Part shown: positions 25,188-33,693 of the stretch, piece by piece
Layout: each line of letters begins with the position of its first letter
Numbering within the stretch: position 1 is the stretch's first letter
Source: Fimbriimonadales bacterium
GTDB taxonomy: Bacteria; Armatimonadota; Fimbriimonadia; Fimbriimonadales; Fimbriimonadaceae
Direction: 5' to 3'
Length of the DNA: 64,000 bases
NCBI GenBank assembly: GCA_026418055.1
Contig: JAOACB010000009.1
Span: 1-64,000, forward strand
Notes under the pieces: model-generated
Seen by the model: only the letters and a program-made list of their open reading frames with translations
Databases searched by the model: none
What the model was told of the DNA's origin: nothing
Translations under genes and position numbers: made by a program

Positions 25188-26150
25188 TCACTTCTTGGCC
25201 TTGTCCTTGGGCTTGGCGGCCTGCTCGACGCGGCGGGCCGGGGTCACGCCCTCGAACACCCAGGCCAAGGCCGCCATGCGCACGAAGATGCCGTTCTCCA
25301 CCTGGGCGCTGATGGCGCTCAGCTCCGAGTCTGCGGCGGTGTCGTCCAGCTCGATCCCCCGGTTGAGCGGGCCGGGGTGCATCACCAGGCAGTCGCGCTT
25401 GGCCCACTTCACCGTGTCCTTGTTGATCTGGTAGAGCTTGGAGTACTCGGCGATCGAGCCGATGATGCCGCCGTCCATGCGCTCCTTCTGCAGGCGCAGG
25501 CACATCACCACGTCCGCGTCGGCGATCCCGGACGCCAGATCGTGGAACACCTGGCCCGGCAACATGCCGGTGTGCGAGGGCATCAGCGTCTTGGGCCCGA
25601 CGAACCGCACCTCGGCTCCCATCTTGCTCAGCAGCCACGCGTTGGAGCGCGCGACCCGCGAATGGTCCACGTCCCCCACGATCGCAACCACCAGCCCCTC
25701 CAGGGTGCCCTTGCGCTCGAGGATCGTCAGCGCGTCCGCCAGCGCCTGCGTGGGGTGCTCGTGCTGGCCGTCTCCCGCGTTCACGACCGGCCCGCCGAAG
25801 TAGCGTGCCGCCAGCGTGGGCGCTCCCGACTCCTTGTGGCGCATCACCAGGCCGTCCAGCCTCTCGAAGCGCAGCGTGAGCACCGTGTCCTTGAGGGTCT
25901 CGCCCTTGGCCATCGAGCTGGCCTGCGCCGCGAAGTTGGCGGTGCGCAGGTTCAGATACGACGCCGCCTGCTCGAACGACACGCGGGTGCGGGTGGAGTT
26001 CTCGAAGAACAGCATCCCCAGCACGTGCCCCCCGAGCGAGGGAACCGGCTTGCCGAGGTTCACCCGCTTCTTGAAGTCCTTCGCCATCGCGAGGAGGTGC
26101 TCGATCTGCTCGGGCTCCAGATGGCGGATGCCGAGAAGGTTCCTGCTCAT
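25188..26150 (-). CDS. pyrB: Aspartate carbamoyltransferase catalytic subunit
   Basis: 320 residues. FFENSTRTRVSFE is the carbamoyl-phosphate-binding motif, DGQHEHPTQALAD the second substrate loop, and VMHPGPLNRGIEL the aspartate loop. It makes carbamoyl aspartate, the substrate of the downstream pyrC product. No pyrI is next to it. ATG 26150 is preceded by AAGGAG nine bases away, and the gene starts 4 bases after the pyrR stop. Confidence 0.95.
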   Translation of the reverse strand: MSRNLLGIRHLEPEQIEHLLAMAKDFKKRVNLGKPVPSLGGHVLGMLFFENSTRTRVSFEQAASYLNLRTANFAAQASSMAKGETLKDTVLTLRFERLDGLVMRHKESGAPTLAARYFGGPVVNAGDGQHEHPTQALADALTILERKGTLEGLVVAIVGDVDHSRVARSNAWLLSKMGAEVRFVGPKTLMPSHTGMLPGQVFHDLASGIADADVVMCLRLQKERMDGGIIGSIAEYSKLYQINKDTVKWAKRDCLVMHPGPLNRGIELDDTAADSELSAISAQVENGIFVRMAALAWVFEGVTPARRVEQAAKPKDKAKK

Positions 26151-26154
26151 CGCT

Positions 26155-26682
26155 TCAGTCTCCTTGGGCGCGGTGCAGCAGCACGGCGTCCTCCCCATCG
26201 ATCTCGCTGACGCGCACCTCGATGCGGTCGCCTCGCTCGGTGTCGACCGCCCTGCCGCAGAAGTTCGGCTGGATCGGCAGCTCTCGGTGCCCACGGTCGA
26301 TCAGCGCCGCCAGCTGCACGCTCGCCGGCCGGCCGAACCGCATCAGGGCGTCCATGGCCGCGCGGACCGTTCGGCCGGTGAAGATCACCTCGTCGACCAG
26401 AAGCACCGTCTTGCCGGTGACCGAGAACGGGATCTCGCTCTCCGACTCGCCCTTCGGAGGGCGGTCGTCCCGATGGTCCGAGATGTCGAGCTTGCCACAG
26501 GGCGCGGTCACACCCTCGATCTGGGTCAGGAGGAACGCCAGCCTCTTCGCGATCGGCCATCCGCGCCTGAGAATGCCCACGACCACGAGATCGTCGAGCC
26601 CCTTGTTGGCCTCCAGGATCTCGTGCGCCATGCGCCCGAGGGTGCGCCTCATGTCGTTGGCATCGAGCACGACGATGGCCAT
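26155..26682 (-). CDS. pyrR: PyrR bifunctional pyrimidine regulator / uracil phosphoribosyltransferase
   Basis: 175 residues from ATG 26682. The PRPP-binding motif VLLVDEVIFTGRTVRAAMDAL is present, with the usual N-terminal VVGILRRGWPIAKRLA. PyrR senses UMP and in many bacteria binds pyr mRNA to control attenuation. Start 26682 rather than ATG 26691 is supported by CATAAT seven bases upstream and by alignment with the family. No obvious PyrR-binding hairpin precedes the gene. It heads pyrR-pyrB-pyrC. Confidence 0.92.
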   Translation of the reverse strand: MAIVVLDANDMRRTLGRMAHEILEANKGLDDLVVVGILRRGWPIAKRLAFLLTQIEGVTAPCGKLDISDHRDDRPPKGESESEIPFSVTGKTVLLVDEVIFTGRTVRAAMDALMRFGRPASVQLAALIDRGHRELPIQPNFCGRAVDTERGDRIEVRVSEIDGEDAVLLHRAQGD

Positions 26683-26689
26683 CCCGGTC

Positions 26690-26695
26690 ATTATG
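26690..26695 (-). promoter_or_regulatory. Candidate -10 box of the pyr operon
   Basis: CATAAT on the minus strand ends 7 bases before ATG 26682, fitting a leaderless pyrR mRNA. Confidence 0.4.
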
Positions 26696-26727
26696 GCGAT
26701 CCCGATGCCGAGGATTCCATTCCGGTC

Positions 26728-27018
26728 TCACCCGAGTGTCAGGGAATCGCGACCCAGAACGGTGGCCTCCGCCTCGGCGTTCTCCTCGATCCACCGAAGG
26801 ATCGCATCCATGTCCTCCCGCGCCCTCGCCGCCGATCCGCTGACCACCGCGACCCCGATCTCCGCCCGCCGCAGCAGGTTCTGATCGCCCACCTCCGCCA
26901 GGCTCGCCCCGAAGCGGCGGCGGGCGGCGTCGATCAGCCCGCGCACCACCCTCCGTTTGTCCTTCAGGGATTCCGCGGAGGCGAGCCGCAGCTCGACCAA
27001 CGCCGCCTCGACGTGCAT
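26728..27018 (-). CDS. DUF503 family protein
   Basis: 96 residues. The pattern ALVELRLASAESLKDKRRVVRGLI followed by RFGASLAEVGDQNLLRRAEIGVAVVSG is the DUF503 (YlxP-like) signature. Members are small ferredoxin-like proteins often found near nusA-infB and rbfA, and their role is unclear. Here it lies 12 bases after the stop of the sugar isomerase-like gene, so it may be cotranscribed with it. Confidence 0.9.
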   Translation of the reverse strand: MHVEAALVELRLASAESLKDKRRVVRGLIDAARRRFGASLAEVGDQNLLRRAEIGVAVVSGSAARAREDMDAILRWIEENAEAEATVLGRDSLTLG

Positions 27019-27030
27019 GGCCGCCGAAGG

Positions 27031-27789
27031 CTACTTGCCCATCTTGCGCAGGTTCTGCAGGCAGCGCTCCACCGACTCGATCGGCGGACCCTGCTCCTCG
27101 CTCTCGTGCTCGACGACGTACCACTCGACGCCGCCGACCTTCTCCGCTGCCTCGAACACCTTGTCCCAGGGAATGTCCCCCTCACCGACCACAGCCTTGC
27201 CGTGCCCGCCCTTGTACTCCTTGAGGTGCACCGACTTCGCCCGGCCTGGCACGTCCAAGATCGGCTGCACGGCGTCGGCCCCTCCGTCCACGCCGTTGGC
27301 GGTGTCGTACTGCATGATGAAGTCGGCGGGCGTGTTCTCGGCGATGAGCTGCCACGCCGACTTGCCGCCGTCGAGCGGCCTCATGTCGCCGGCGTGCGCG
27401 TGGAAGCCCAGGCAAAGTCCCTCGGCCGCCAGCCGCTGCGTGAGCTCCGTGAGCCGCTTGCAGGTCTCTTTCGTCGAGGCCTCGGTGTTGCGCATCTCCT
27501 CCGGAATCCAGGGGATGATGACGTACTTCGTGTCGAGAACCTTGTGCAGGCGCACCGTCTCGGCGAAGTTCTCGTCGTCCAGGGCGCTGATCGGCGTGTG
27601 TGTTCCAGCGCACTTCAGGCCGGTCTCGTCCAGCACCGCCTTGATGGCCTCGGGGGAGTGACCGTGGTAGCCGGCGAACTCCACGCCGTCGTAGCCCATC
27701 TGGGCGACTCTGCGGATCGTGCCAAGGAGGTCCTGGGCGCAGTCGTTGCGCACGGAGTAGAGCTGAAGCGCGATGGGAATGCTTGCCAT
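27031..27789 (-). CDS. Sugar phosphate isomerase/epimerase-like TIM-barrel protein
   Basis: 252 residues of the xylose-isomerase-like superfamily. IALQLYSVRNDCAQD at the N-terminus, LGFHAHAGDM, MQYDTANG, SVHLKEYKG and VVEHESEEQGPPIESV give the metal-binding Glu/Asp/His set typical of this fold. Family members isomerise or epimerise sugars or cleave sugar-like substrates; the exact reaction cannot be told. TAAGAT ends six bases before the ATG. It is divergent from the MFS gene with only 45 bases between starts, so the two are probably co-regulated. Confidence 0.82.
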   Translation of the reverse strand: MASIPIALQLYSVRNDCAQDLLGTIRRVAQMGYDGVEFAGYHGHSPEAIKAVLDETGLKCAGTHTPISALDDENFAETVRLHKVLDTKYVIIPWIPEEMRNTEASTKETCKRLTELTQRLAAEGLCLGFHAHAGDMRPLDGGKSAWQLIAENTPADFIMQYDTANGVDGGADAVQPILDVPGRAKSVHLKEYKGGHGKAVVGEGDIPWDKVFEAAEKVGGVEWYVVEHESEEQGPPIESVERCLQNLRKMGK

Positions 27790-27795
27790 GCGGCC

Positions 27796-27827
27796 ATCTT
27801 AGCACCAGGTTTCCAACCCTGTACAAT
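27796..27827. promoter_or_regulatory. Overlapping divergent leaderless promoters
   Basis: Minus strand: TAAGAT at 27796-27801, six bases before ATG 27789. Plus strand: TTAGCA (27799-27804), 17 bases, TACAAT (27822-27827), seven bases, ATG 27835. The plus -35 overlaps the minus -10, so the two RNA polymerases cannot bind at once. Confidence 0.6.
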
Positions 27828-27834
27828 GGCCGCC

Positions 27835-29004
27835 ATGGCGAGCGGCGGGAACTGGCGGAACATCCGGCTGATGGGATGGACGAGCTTCTTCGCCGACGTC
27901 AGCAGCGAGATGACCTATCCCGCCATCCCGCTGTTCCTGAAGAACACCCTGCAGGCGCCCGCCTCGGCCCTGGGGTGGACGGAGGGTCTGTCCCAGCTGA
28001 TCATCGGCGCCATGGCGTTCCTTTCTGGGCGGCGCAGCGACCGCACCGGTAGGCGCACCGGCTGGATCCGCCTGGGCTACCTGCTCGCCGCGCTCGGCAA
28101 GCCGCTGATGGCCCTCGCCCACGTGTGGACGGTGGTGCTGGGGGCCCGGGCCGTGGACCGCATCGGCAAGGGGTTGCGCACGTCCTCCCGCGACGCTCTG
28201 CTGGCCGATAGCGCGGGTCCCGGCGAGGCCGGAAAGGCGTTCGGTTTCCAGCGGGCGATGGACAACGCCGGGGCTCTCGTCGGCTCCGCCCTGGCGGTGC
28301 TGCTGATGGCGGCCCTGGCGGAGAACTACCGCGTCCTGTTCCTGATGGCGTTCGTTCCCGGCATGGTGGCCGTGGCCCTCACCCTCGGGCTGCGGGATCT
28401 GCCGCAGACGCCGCGGCAGGCTGAGGGAAGTGCCGTTCGGCTTCCGCGCTCCAAGCCGTTCTGGTGGTGCGTCGGCCTCGTGGCGTTCTTCGAGCTGGCC
28501 AACAGCAGCGACGCGTTCCTGATCCTGCGCGCCAACGATCTCGGGCTGGCTCCCGCCGCGAGCGCGGGGGCGTACCTCGTGTTCACGCTCGTGGCGGCGG
28601 CCTCCAGCTACAAGCTAGCCAGCCTGTCCGACCGCGTGGGCCGCGCGCCGCTCATCGTGGCCGGGTGGCTGGCCTACGCCGCCGTGTACCTCGGCATGGC
28701 TCTCGGATCGGCTTGGACGGTGTGGCCCCTGCTGGCCCTGTACGGCCTGTACTTCGGCGCGACCGATGGCGTCGCCAAGGCGCTGGTCCGAGACGCCTCC
28801 GAGCCTGAATTCAGGGGCCAGGCCATGGGGGTTCTGGCCCTGATCCGCGGAGTTGCGCTGTTCCTCGGCAATCTGCTGGCGGGCTGGCTCTGGGACGGCG
28901 TCGGCCACGCCGCTCCGTTCCTGTTCGGCGCGTCGGTGGCGGCTGCCGCCTCCCTGGCGATGCTGCTGGCCTGGAGAACCCGCCTGCTGCCGGCCTTGAG
29001 CTAG
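27835..29004 (+). CDS. Major facilitator superfamily transporter
   Basis: 389 residues with about 12 predicted membrane helices. SFFADVSSEMTYPAIPLFL, the GRRSDRTGRRTGWIR loop between helices 2 and 3 (the MFS signature) and GLRTSSRDALLADS are characteristic of a widespread MFS subgroup of unknown substrate. The divergent sugar isomerase-like gene suggests a sugar or related small molecule. It ends on a shared CTAG with the hemerythrin gene. Confidence 0.88.
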   Translation: MASGGNWRNIRLMGWTSFFADVSSEMTYPAIPLFLKNTLQAPASALGWTEGLSQLIIGAMAFLSGRRSDRTGRRTGWIRLGYLLAALGKPLMALAHVWTVVLGARAVDRIGKGLRTSSRDALLADSAGPGEAGKAFGFQRAMDNAGALVGSALAVLLMAALAENYRVLFLMAFVPGMVAVALTLGLRDLPQTPRQAEGSAVRLPRSKPFWWCVGLVAFFELANSSDAFLILRANDLGLAPAASAGAYLVFTLVAAASSYKLASLSDRVGRAPLIVAGWLAYAAVYLGMALGSAWTVWPLLALYGLYFGATDGVAKALVRDASEPEFRGQAMGVLALIRGVALFLGNLLAGWLWDGVGHAAPFLFGASVAAAASLAMLLAWRTRLLPALS

Positions 29005-29402
29005 GCGGCGCGGGCCATCGCACCGAGCTCGCGGTCCAGGCGCTGGATGTGGCTCACGAGCCAGTCGCCGAGACGGTTCTTGAGGTCGATGCTGAGCGCA
29101 GCGCTGCCGCCGTCCCGCGCGTACCTGGCCTGCAGCTCCGCCAGGGTCTTGCGGAACTGGGCATGCTCGCGCGCGTTTTCGAGCTTCACCGGGCAGTCGA
29201 GCCGCGCGAAGGCGGCCTCCTCGTGTCGGAAATGCTCGTCGGCGTACCGGGCGAGGAACGCGAGCATCGGCTCGATCGCGTCTTTGCCCCTGCCTTCCCT
29301 CATCGCGCCGAGCAGTCGGTTGACCTGCTCGAGGAGTGTTCGGTGCTCGAGGTCCATGCAAGGGTTGCCGGTGGCCAGAGAATCGCTCCACACGTACGCC
29401 AT
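29001..29402 (-). CDS. Bacteriohemerythrin-like protein (one His ligand altered)
   Basis: 133 residues, the usual size. Expected diiron ligands are visible at H20, H57, E61, H80, H118 and D123 (EHRTLLEQVN, HFRHEEAAF, SHIQRLD). The position four residues before H80, normally His, is Asn 76 in ENAREH. This may weaken or alter oxygen binding. Such proteins store or sense oxygen, or carry it to membrane enzymes. The stop codon is read from the same CTAG as the MFS stop on the other strand. Confidence 0.85.
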   Translation of the reverse strand: MAYVWSDSLATGNPCMDLEHRTLLEQVNRLLGAMREGRGKDAIEPMLAFLARYADEHFRHEEAAFARLDCPVKLENAREHAQFRKTLAELQARYARDGGSAALSIDLKNRLGDWLVSHIQRLDRELGAMARAA

Positions 29403-29452
29403 ACCAGTCGCTTCGGCTGAGGATGCGCGAATCTTGACCGAGAAAGAGCAAT

Positions 29453-29472
29453 CTTCGGTGCGCTTCCCGAAG
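29453..29472 (+). promoter_or_regulatory. Candidate operator before the apiose operon
   Basis: CTTCGG, eight bases, CCGAAG form an inverted repeat directly upstream of TATCGT (29475-29480), a possible -10 box. It is the only clear dyad between the hemerythrin start and apnL. A LacI protein encoded at the end of the operon could bind here. Confidence 0.35.
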
Positions 29473-29500
29473 GGTATCGTTGACTCGGAGAGGTCCCGCG

Positions 29501-31015
29501 ATGCCGGATCCGATCGCGTTCCGCCAAGGCCACTGGTCGTTCGAAGTGGACCCGGGCACGGGTTTCATCCGCCGCGTGCGGTTCGGCAGGGAGACGCTCG
29601 CGCTCGCGGTGTACTGCGCCGTGCGGGGCACGGACTGGAGCACGCTGGGGTTCCGAGCCTCGGGTTACTCGGCAACCCCCGAGGGATGCTCGTGGACATC
29701 GGATGCGGTCGGAGCCCCGTTCCGCTGGACGACCACGGCGCGCTTGACCGAATCCGGCTTCGCGTACGCCGTCGAGGGTGAGGCGCTGGACGCTTTCGAA
29801 ACGTGCCGCACCGGCGTGTGCGTGCTGCATCCGATGGAGGTTGCCGGCTGTCCCGCCACGGCGGTGCACACCGACGGAACCACCGAGGACAAGCCGTTTC
29901 CCACGCACATCAGTCCGCACCAACCGTTCCTGGACCTCAAGGAGCTGCGCTATCGGGGTCGGCACGGCCATCGCGTGGAGATCGCCTTCGAGGGTGAGGT
30001 CTTCGAGATGGAGGACCAGCGAAACTGGTCCGACGCCTCCTTCAAGACGTACTGCCGGCCGCTCGGTTCGGGGAGGCCTTACCGTCTGGAGAAGGGTCAG
30101 AAGCTGCGCCACGTGGTGCGGATCCGTTGCGCCGGGGACCCCGCGATGGAGCAGATGCCGCACGGTCTGTTCGGCAAGCTCCCCCGACTGAGCGTTTGGC
30201 TCGACGGGTTGGCCGACCAGCAGCTCCCCGCCATCGCCGCCCTCGGCCAGCGGCGGGCCGCGACGTCGGACCCCAAGGCGGCCGGCCCGGCGAGGCGGGT
30301 CGGAGTCGGGCTCGACCTGCTGGTTCCGATCGGCTCCTGGGTCTCCGTGGCGGCGGTGCAGGCGCCGACGGAAGACTCGGTGCTTTGGCTGGTCTCGGAC
30401 GGCTGGAGTCCGGCCGCCGAGCAGGCGCTCTTGGCGGCGCGCAAAGCCTGGGGCGGACTCGGATGGCAGATCGGTTGCGCTACCAGCCAGAACTTCACCG
30501 AGCTCAATCGCTCCCGGCCGGTCGACTCGAAGGCCGATTGGGTGGGGTTCGCCGCCAGCCCGCAGGTGCACGCGTTCGACGACTGGTCGATCGTGGAGAA
30601 CGCCGCGACCTTCGCGCCGATCGGCGAGACGATCCGGGGCTTCGCAGGAGCCGCTCGGGTGGCGGCCATGCCCATCCGGTTCGAGTCTCCCTACCGGCCG
30701 CAGGATCCCCGCGCGGGAGGCAGCGTGGGGGCTCTGTACACGCTGCTCGCTCTCGCCGCGGCTTCGGTCGGACGCTTGGATGCCGTGGCGATCGGCAAGG
30801 CCTCTCAGCTCACGGACTCCGCGTCGCAGGCTGGGGAGGTTCTGCGCAACCTAGCGGCCAGCGGCGCGACGCAGGTCGAGTGGCGCCGCGCCGAAGGCAG
30901 CGAGACGATCGCCTTCAAGGGCGGCCGCACCGCGCTGCTCTGGAGGGTGAATCCCGAGCCTCGGGCCAGCCAGGGGCTCGGACGGTTCGGATACCGCTTG
31001 GAGCCGGGCCGATGA
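29501..31015 (+). CDS. apnL: D-apionate lactonase-like protein (ApnL family)
   Basis: 504 residues from ATG 29501, with Shine-Dalgarno GGAGAGG seven bases upstream. The pattern VCVLHPMEVAGCPATAVH, FPTHISPHQPFLDL and EMEDQRNWSDASFKTY matches, from memory, the ApnL family, whose N-terminal domain opens D-apionolactone and whose C-terminal half is a TIM-barrel-like domain. ApnL hydrolyses the product of D-apiose dehydrogenase to D-apionate. It is followed in ATGA overlap by a Gfo/Idh/MocA dehydrogenase, the family to which ApsD belongs. The order lactonase, dehydrogenase, oxidoisomerase, decarboxylase strongly supports the call, which still needs a profile search. Confidence 0.72.
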   Translation: MPDPIAFRQGHWSFEVDPGTGFIRRVRFGRETLALAVYCAVRGTDWSTLGFRASGYSATPEGCSWTSDAVGAPFRWTTTARLTESGFAYAVEGEALDAFETCRTGVCVLHPMEVAGCPATAVHTDGTTEDKPFPTHISPHQPFLDLKELRYRGRHGHRVEIAFEGEVFEMEDQRNWSDASFKTYCRPLGSGRPYRLEKGQKLRHVVRIRCAGDPAMEQMPHGLFGKLPRLSVWLDGLADQQLPAIAALGQRRAATSDPKAAGPARRVGVGLDLLVPIGSWVSVAAVQAPTEDSVLWLVSDGWSPAAEQALLAARKAWGGLGWQIGCATSQNFTELNRSRPVDSKADWVGFAASPQVHAFDDWSIVENAATFAPIGETIRGFAGAARVAAMPIRFESPYRPQDPRAGGSVGALYTLLALAAASVGRLDAVAIGKASQLTDSASQAGEVLRNLAASGATQVEWRRAEGSETIAFKGGRTALLWRVNPEPRASQGLGRFGYRLEPGR

Positions 31016-32028
31016 GGGTCGCGCTGACGGGATGCGGGTTCTGGTCGCGCTTCCAGCTCGCGGGCTGGCGCGAGGTTGGGGTGCCGGTGGTCGCCGTCCA
31101 CAGCCGCAACGAGCGGCGCGTGCGCGCCGCCGCCGAGGCCTTCGGCATCGGGCGCGCCTACACGGACTTGGACCGCATGATCGCCGAGGGAGGGTTCGAC
31201 GTGCTGGACGTCTGCAGCGACGTGCCGGGTCACCGTCCCGCGGTGGTGGCGGCGGCGAGGGCTGGCCTAGCCGTGATCTGCCAGAAGCCACTGGCGGACC
31301 GCGAAGACGAGGTGGAGGAGATGGCCGCGGTCTGCCGATCCACCGGCGTGTGGTGGGCGGTGCACGAGAACTGGCGCTTCCAGCGGCCGTTCCGCAGGAT
31401 CCGGGAGTGGCTCGATCGAGGGGCCGTTGGCCGCGTGTACCGGCTGCGCCTGAGCTTCCTGCAGTCGTTCGACGTGTTCGCGAATCAGCCGCAGCTGAGG
31501 AGCCAGCGGCGCTTCATCCTTATGGACCTGGGGACGCACCTCCTGGACACGGCGCGGTACCTGGGCGGAGAGGTCGATAGCCTTTTCTGCCTGACGGATC
31601 GGGTGCGTCCCGACATCGAGGGGGAGGACTCGGCCACCGTGCTGCTGCGCTTCGCCAGCGGGGCCCACGGCGTGGTGGAGATGACCTACGCTGGCCTGCG
31701 CGAACGGGACGAGTTCCCATCGACCTTCGCCCTGATCGAGGGGGAGAGCGGTTCGATCGAACTCGGGAGGGATTGCGAGCTCCGCCTGACCACGCGCGAC
31801 GGCACTGTCGTCGAGTCCGCGCGGCCGCCGCTGTATGCATGGGCCGATCCCGACTACGCGCTGGTGCACGCCAGCATCGTGGACTGCCTGCGGGACCTCC
31901 GCGACTCCTACGCGCAGGGCCGTCCGGCGGAGACGAGCGGCGAGGACAACCTGCGGACCCTGGGATTGGTGTTCGGTTGCTACGAGTCGGCCGAGACGGG
32001 CGAGGCCGTCCGGCCAAGGAGGTTCTGA
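31012..32028 (+). CDS. apsD: Gfo/Idh/MocA dehydrogenase, probable D-apiose dehydrogenase
   Basis: 338 residues. N-terminal Rossmann fold begins MRVALTGCGFWSRFQLAGW (G-x-G-x-x pattern), followed by CQKPLADREDEVEEM (the E/Q-K-P motif with the catalytic Lys) and VHENWRFQRPFRRIRE. GTHLLDTARYLGGEVDS carries the conserved His. ApsD oxidises D-apiose to D-apionolactone with NAD. The family includes many sugar and inositol dehydrogenases, so the specific call rests on the neighbours. The ATG overlaps the apnL stop (ATGA). Confidence 0.65.
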   Translation: MRVALTGCGFWSRFQLAGWREVGVPVVAVHSRNERRVRAAAEAFGIGRAYTDLDRMIAEGGFDVLDVCSDVPGHRPAVVAAARAGLAVICQKPLADREDEVEEMAAVCRSTGVWWAVHENWRFQRPFRRIREWLDRGAVGRVYRLRLSFLQSFDVFANQPQLRSQRRFILMDLGTHLLDTARYLGGEVDSLFCLTDRVRPDIEGEDSATVLLRFASGAHGVVEMTYAGLRERDEFPSTFALIEGESGSIELGRDCELRLTTRDGTVVESARPPLYAWADPDYALVHASIVDCLRDLRDSYAQGRPAETSGEDNLRTLGLVFGCYESAETGEAVRPRRF

Positions 32029-32035
32029 GAGAAGC

Positions 32036-32875
32036 ATGGCGAAGGTGGCGCTGTTCGGTGCGGGCGGCAAGATGGGTTGCCGCCTGACGGACAATCTGAT
32101 GCGATCGGAGTACGCGCTGGCTTGCGTCGAGCCTTCGGAGGCTGGCCGGCGCAACCTGGCCGACCGGGGCTTGGAGGCGGTGGCGCCCGACGCCGCGCTG
32201 CAGGACGCGGACTTTGTGATCCTCGCGGTTCCGGACGTGGCCCTGGAGCGCGTCTCGGCCGAGGTGGTGCCCGGCATGCGGCGCGGCTCCGTGCTGGTGA
32301 CGCTCGACCCTGCTGCCGCGCACGCCGGCGTGATCGCCCGGAGGGAAGGCGTGCCGCTGTTCGTCACGCACCCCTGCCACCCCCCTTTGTGGCGGGAGGA
32401 GAACGACCCAGAGGCGTTGCGCGACTTCTTCGGAGGGATTAAGGCGAGCCAGCCGATCGTCTGCGCGATCGAGGGTGGGTCCGATGAGGACTACGCGAGC
32501 GCGGAGCGGCTCGCCAGGACGATGTACGCGCCGGTGAGCAGGTCCCACCGCGTCACCGTCGAGCAGATGGCGATCCTTGAGCCGGCGATGGCGGAAACGG
32601 TCACCGCCTGCTGCTGCACGATCATCCGAGAGGCGATGGACGAGGCGATCCGCCGCGGCGTTCCCGAAGCCGCAGCCCGGGATTTCATGATGGGCCACGT
32701 GTCCATCCCGCTGGCGATCGTGTTCGGCGAGATCGGCTCGCCGTTCAGCGACGGCGCGAAGCGCATCATCGAATACGGCCGGAAGAGGCTGATTCAGCCG
32801 GACTGGAAGGCGCTGTTCGAGCCGGAGAGCGTGCTCGACCAAGTGCGCACGATCGTGCGGGGCGGAACGCCGTGA
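32036..32875 (+). CDS. apnO: Probable D-apionate oxidoisomerase (ApnO family)
   Basis: 279 residues. VALFGAGGKMGCRLTDNLM is an NAD-binding G-x-G-G-x-x-G start. FVTHPCHPPLWREEND, HRVTVEQMAILEPAMAETV and RGVPEAAARDFMMGHVSIPLAIVF match, as I recall it, the PGDH_C-type ApnO family. ApnO converts D-apionate to 3-oxo-isoapionate. Seven bases separate it from apsD and its stop overlaps the next start as GTGA. Confidence 0.75.
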   Translation: MAKVALFGAGGKMGCRLTDNLMRSEYALACVEPSEAGRRNLADRGLEAVAPDAALQDADFVILAVPDVALERVSAEVVPGMRRGSVLVTLDPAAAHAGVIARREGVPLFVTHPCHPPLWREENDPEALRDFFGGIKASQPIVCAIEGGSDEDYASAERLARTMYAPVSRSHRVTVEQMAILEPAMAETVTACCCTIIREAMDEAIRRGVPEAAARDFMMGHVSIPLAIVFGEIGSPFSDGAKRIIEYGRKRLIQPDWKALFEPESVLDQVRTIVRGGTP

Positions 32876-33693
32876 GGCTCGGCATAGGCTCCTACGCGGT
32901 TCCATGGACGATCGGCTGGGACGGCTGGTTGCCGGAGCGCCCTTTCGAGCCGGAGGATCTGCTCGATCTGGCGCTCGGCTTGGGAGCGGAGGTGGTGCAG
33001 TACTGCGACAACCTCCCGATCGACGACTGGGCGGACCGGCGGCCGGATCGCTTGGCGAGACTGAAGGATCGGGCCGCGGCTGCCGGGGTGGCTCTCGAGG
33101 TGGGCACCCGGGGGCTGGATCCCGATCGTCTCGAGAGCGCCTGCCGAACGGCCCGCGCCCTGGGTGCGCGCTTCGTGCGCGTGGTGGCGGACAGCGGCGA
33201 TTACCGTCCGGACTTGGCCACGCTCGCGCGGGACTTGGAGAGGGTGCGGCCCGCATTCGAGCGCCACGGCCTCGTGCTGGCCCTGGAGAACCACGACCGC
33301 TTTCTGGCCGAGGATCTGGCGGATAGGATGGAGCGGTCCGGGGGCTGGTTGCAGGCATGCTTCGACACCGCCAACTCGCTGGGATGCCTGCAGGGAACGT
33401 TCGAGGCGCTCGAGCCCCTGTTGCCGCACGTCGTCAGCCTGCACCTAAAGGATGTGGCGGCGACCAGGGTGCCGTACGGCTTGGGATTCCGCGTCGACGG
33501 AGCGCCGGCGGGGGAAGGGGCCGCCCGGTTGCGCGAGGTGTGCGACAGGGTGCGGTCGATCCGGCCCGACGCGACGGCGGTGCTGGAGCAATGGGTGCCG
33601 AAAGGCGCCGATCGGGAGCGGACGGCCGCGGCGGAGCTCGAATGGCTCCGACGCGGCTGGGAAACGGTCAGGTCATGGTTCGACCGGCCTTGA
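32872..33693 (+). CDS. oiaC: Probable 3-oxo-isoapionate decarboxylase (OiaC-like)
   Basis: 273 residues of the xylose-isomerase-like TIM-barrel superfamily, start GTG 32872. RLGIGSYAVPWTIGWDG, VVQYCDNLPIDDW, LEVGTRGLDPDRLES, ALENHDRFLAEDL, CFDTANSLGCLQGTFEAL and SLHLKDVAATRVPYGLGFRV agree with the OiaC type, which decarboxylates 3-oxo-isoapionate to L-erythrulose. The two His/Glu/Asp metal ligands (ENHD, DTANS, HLKD) are intact. Its last 26 bases overlap the convergent lacI gene. Confidence 0.72.
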   Translation: MRLGIGSYAVPWTIGWDGWLPERPFEPEDLLDLALGLGAEVVQYCDNLPIDDWADRRPDRLARLKDRAAAAGVALEVGTRGLDPDRLESACRTARALGARFVRVVADSGDYRPDLATLARDLERVRPAFERHGLVLALENHDRFLAEDLADRMERSGGWLQACFDTANSLGCLQGTFEALEPLLPHVVSLHLKDVAATRVPYGLGFRVDGAPAGEGAARLREVCDRVRSIRPDATAVLEQWVPKGADRERTAAAELEWLRRGWETVRSWFDRP

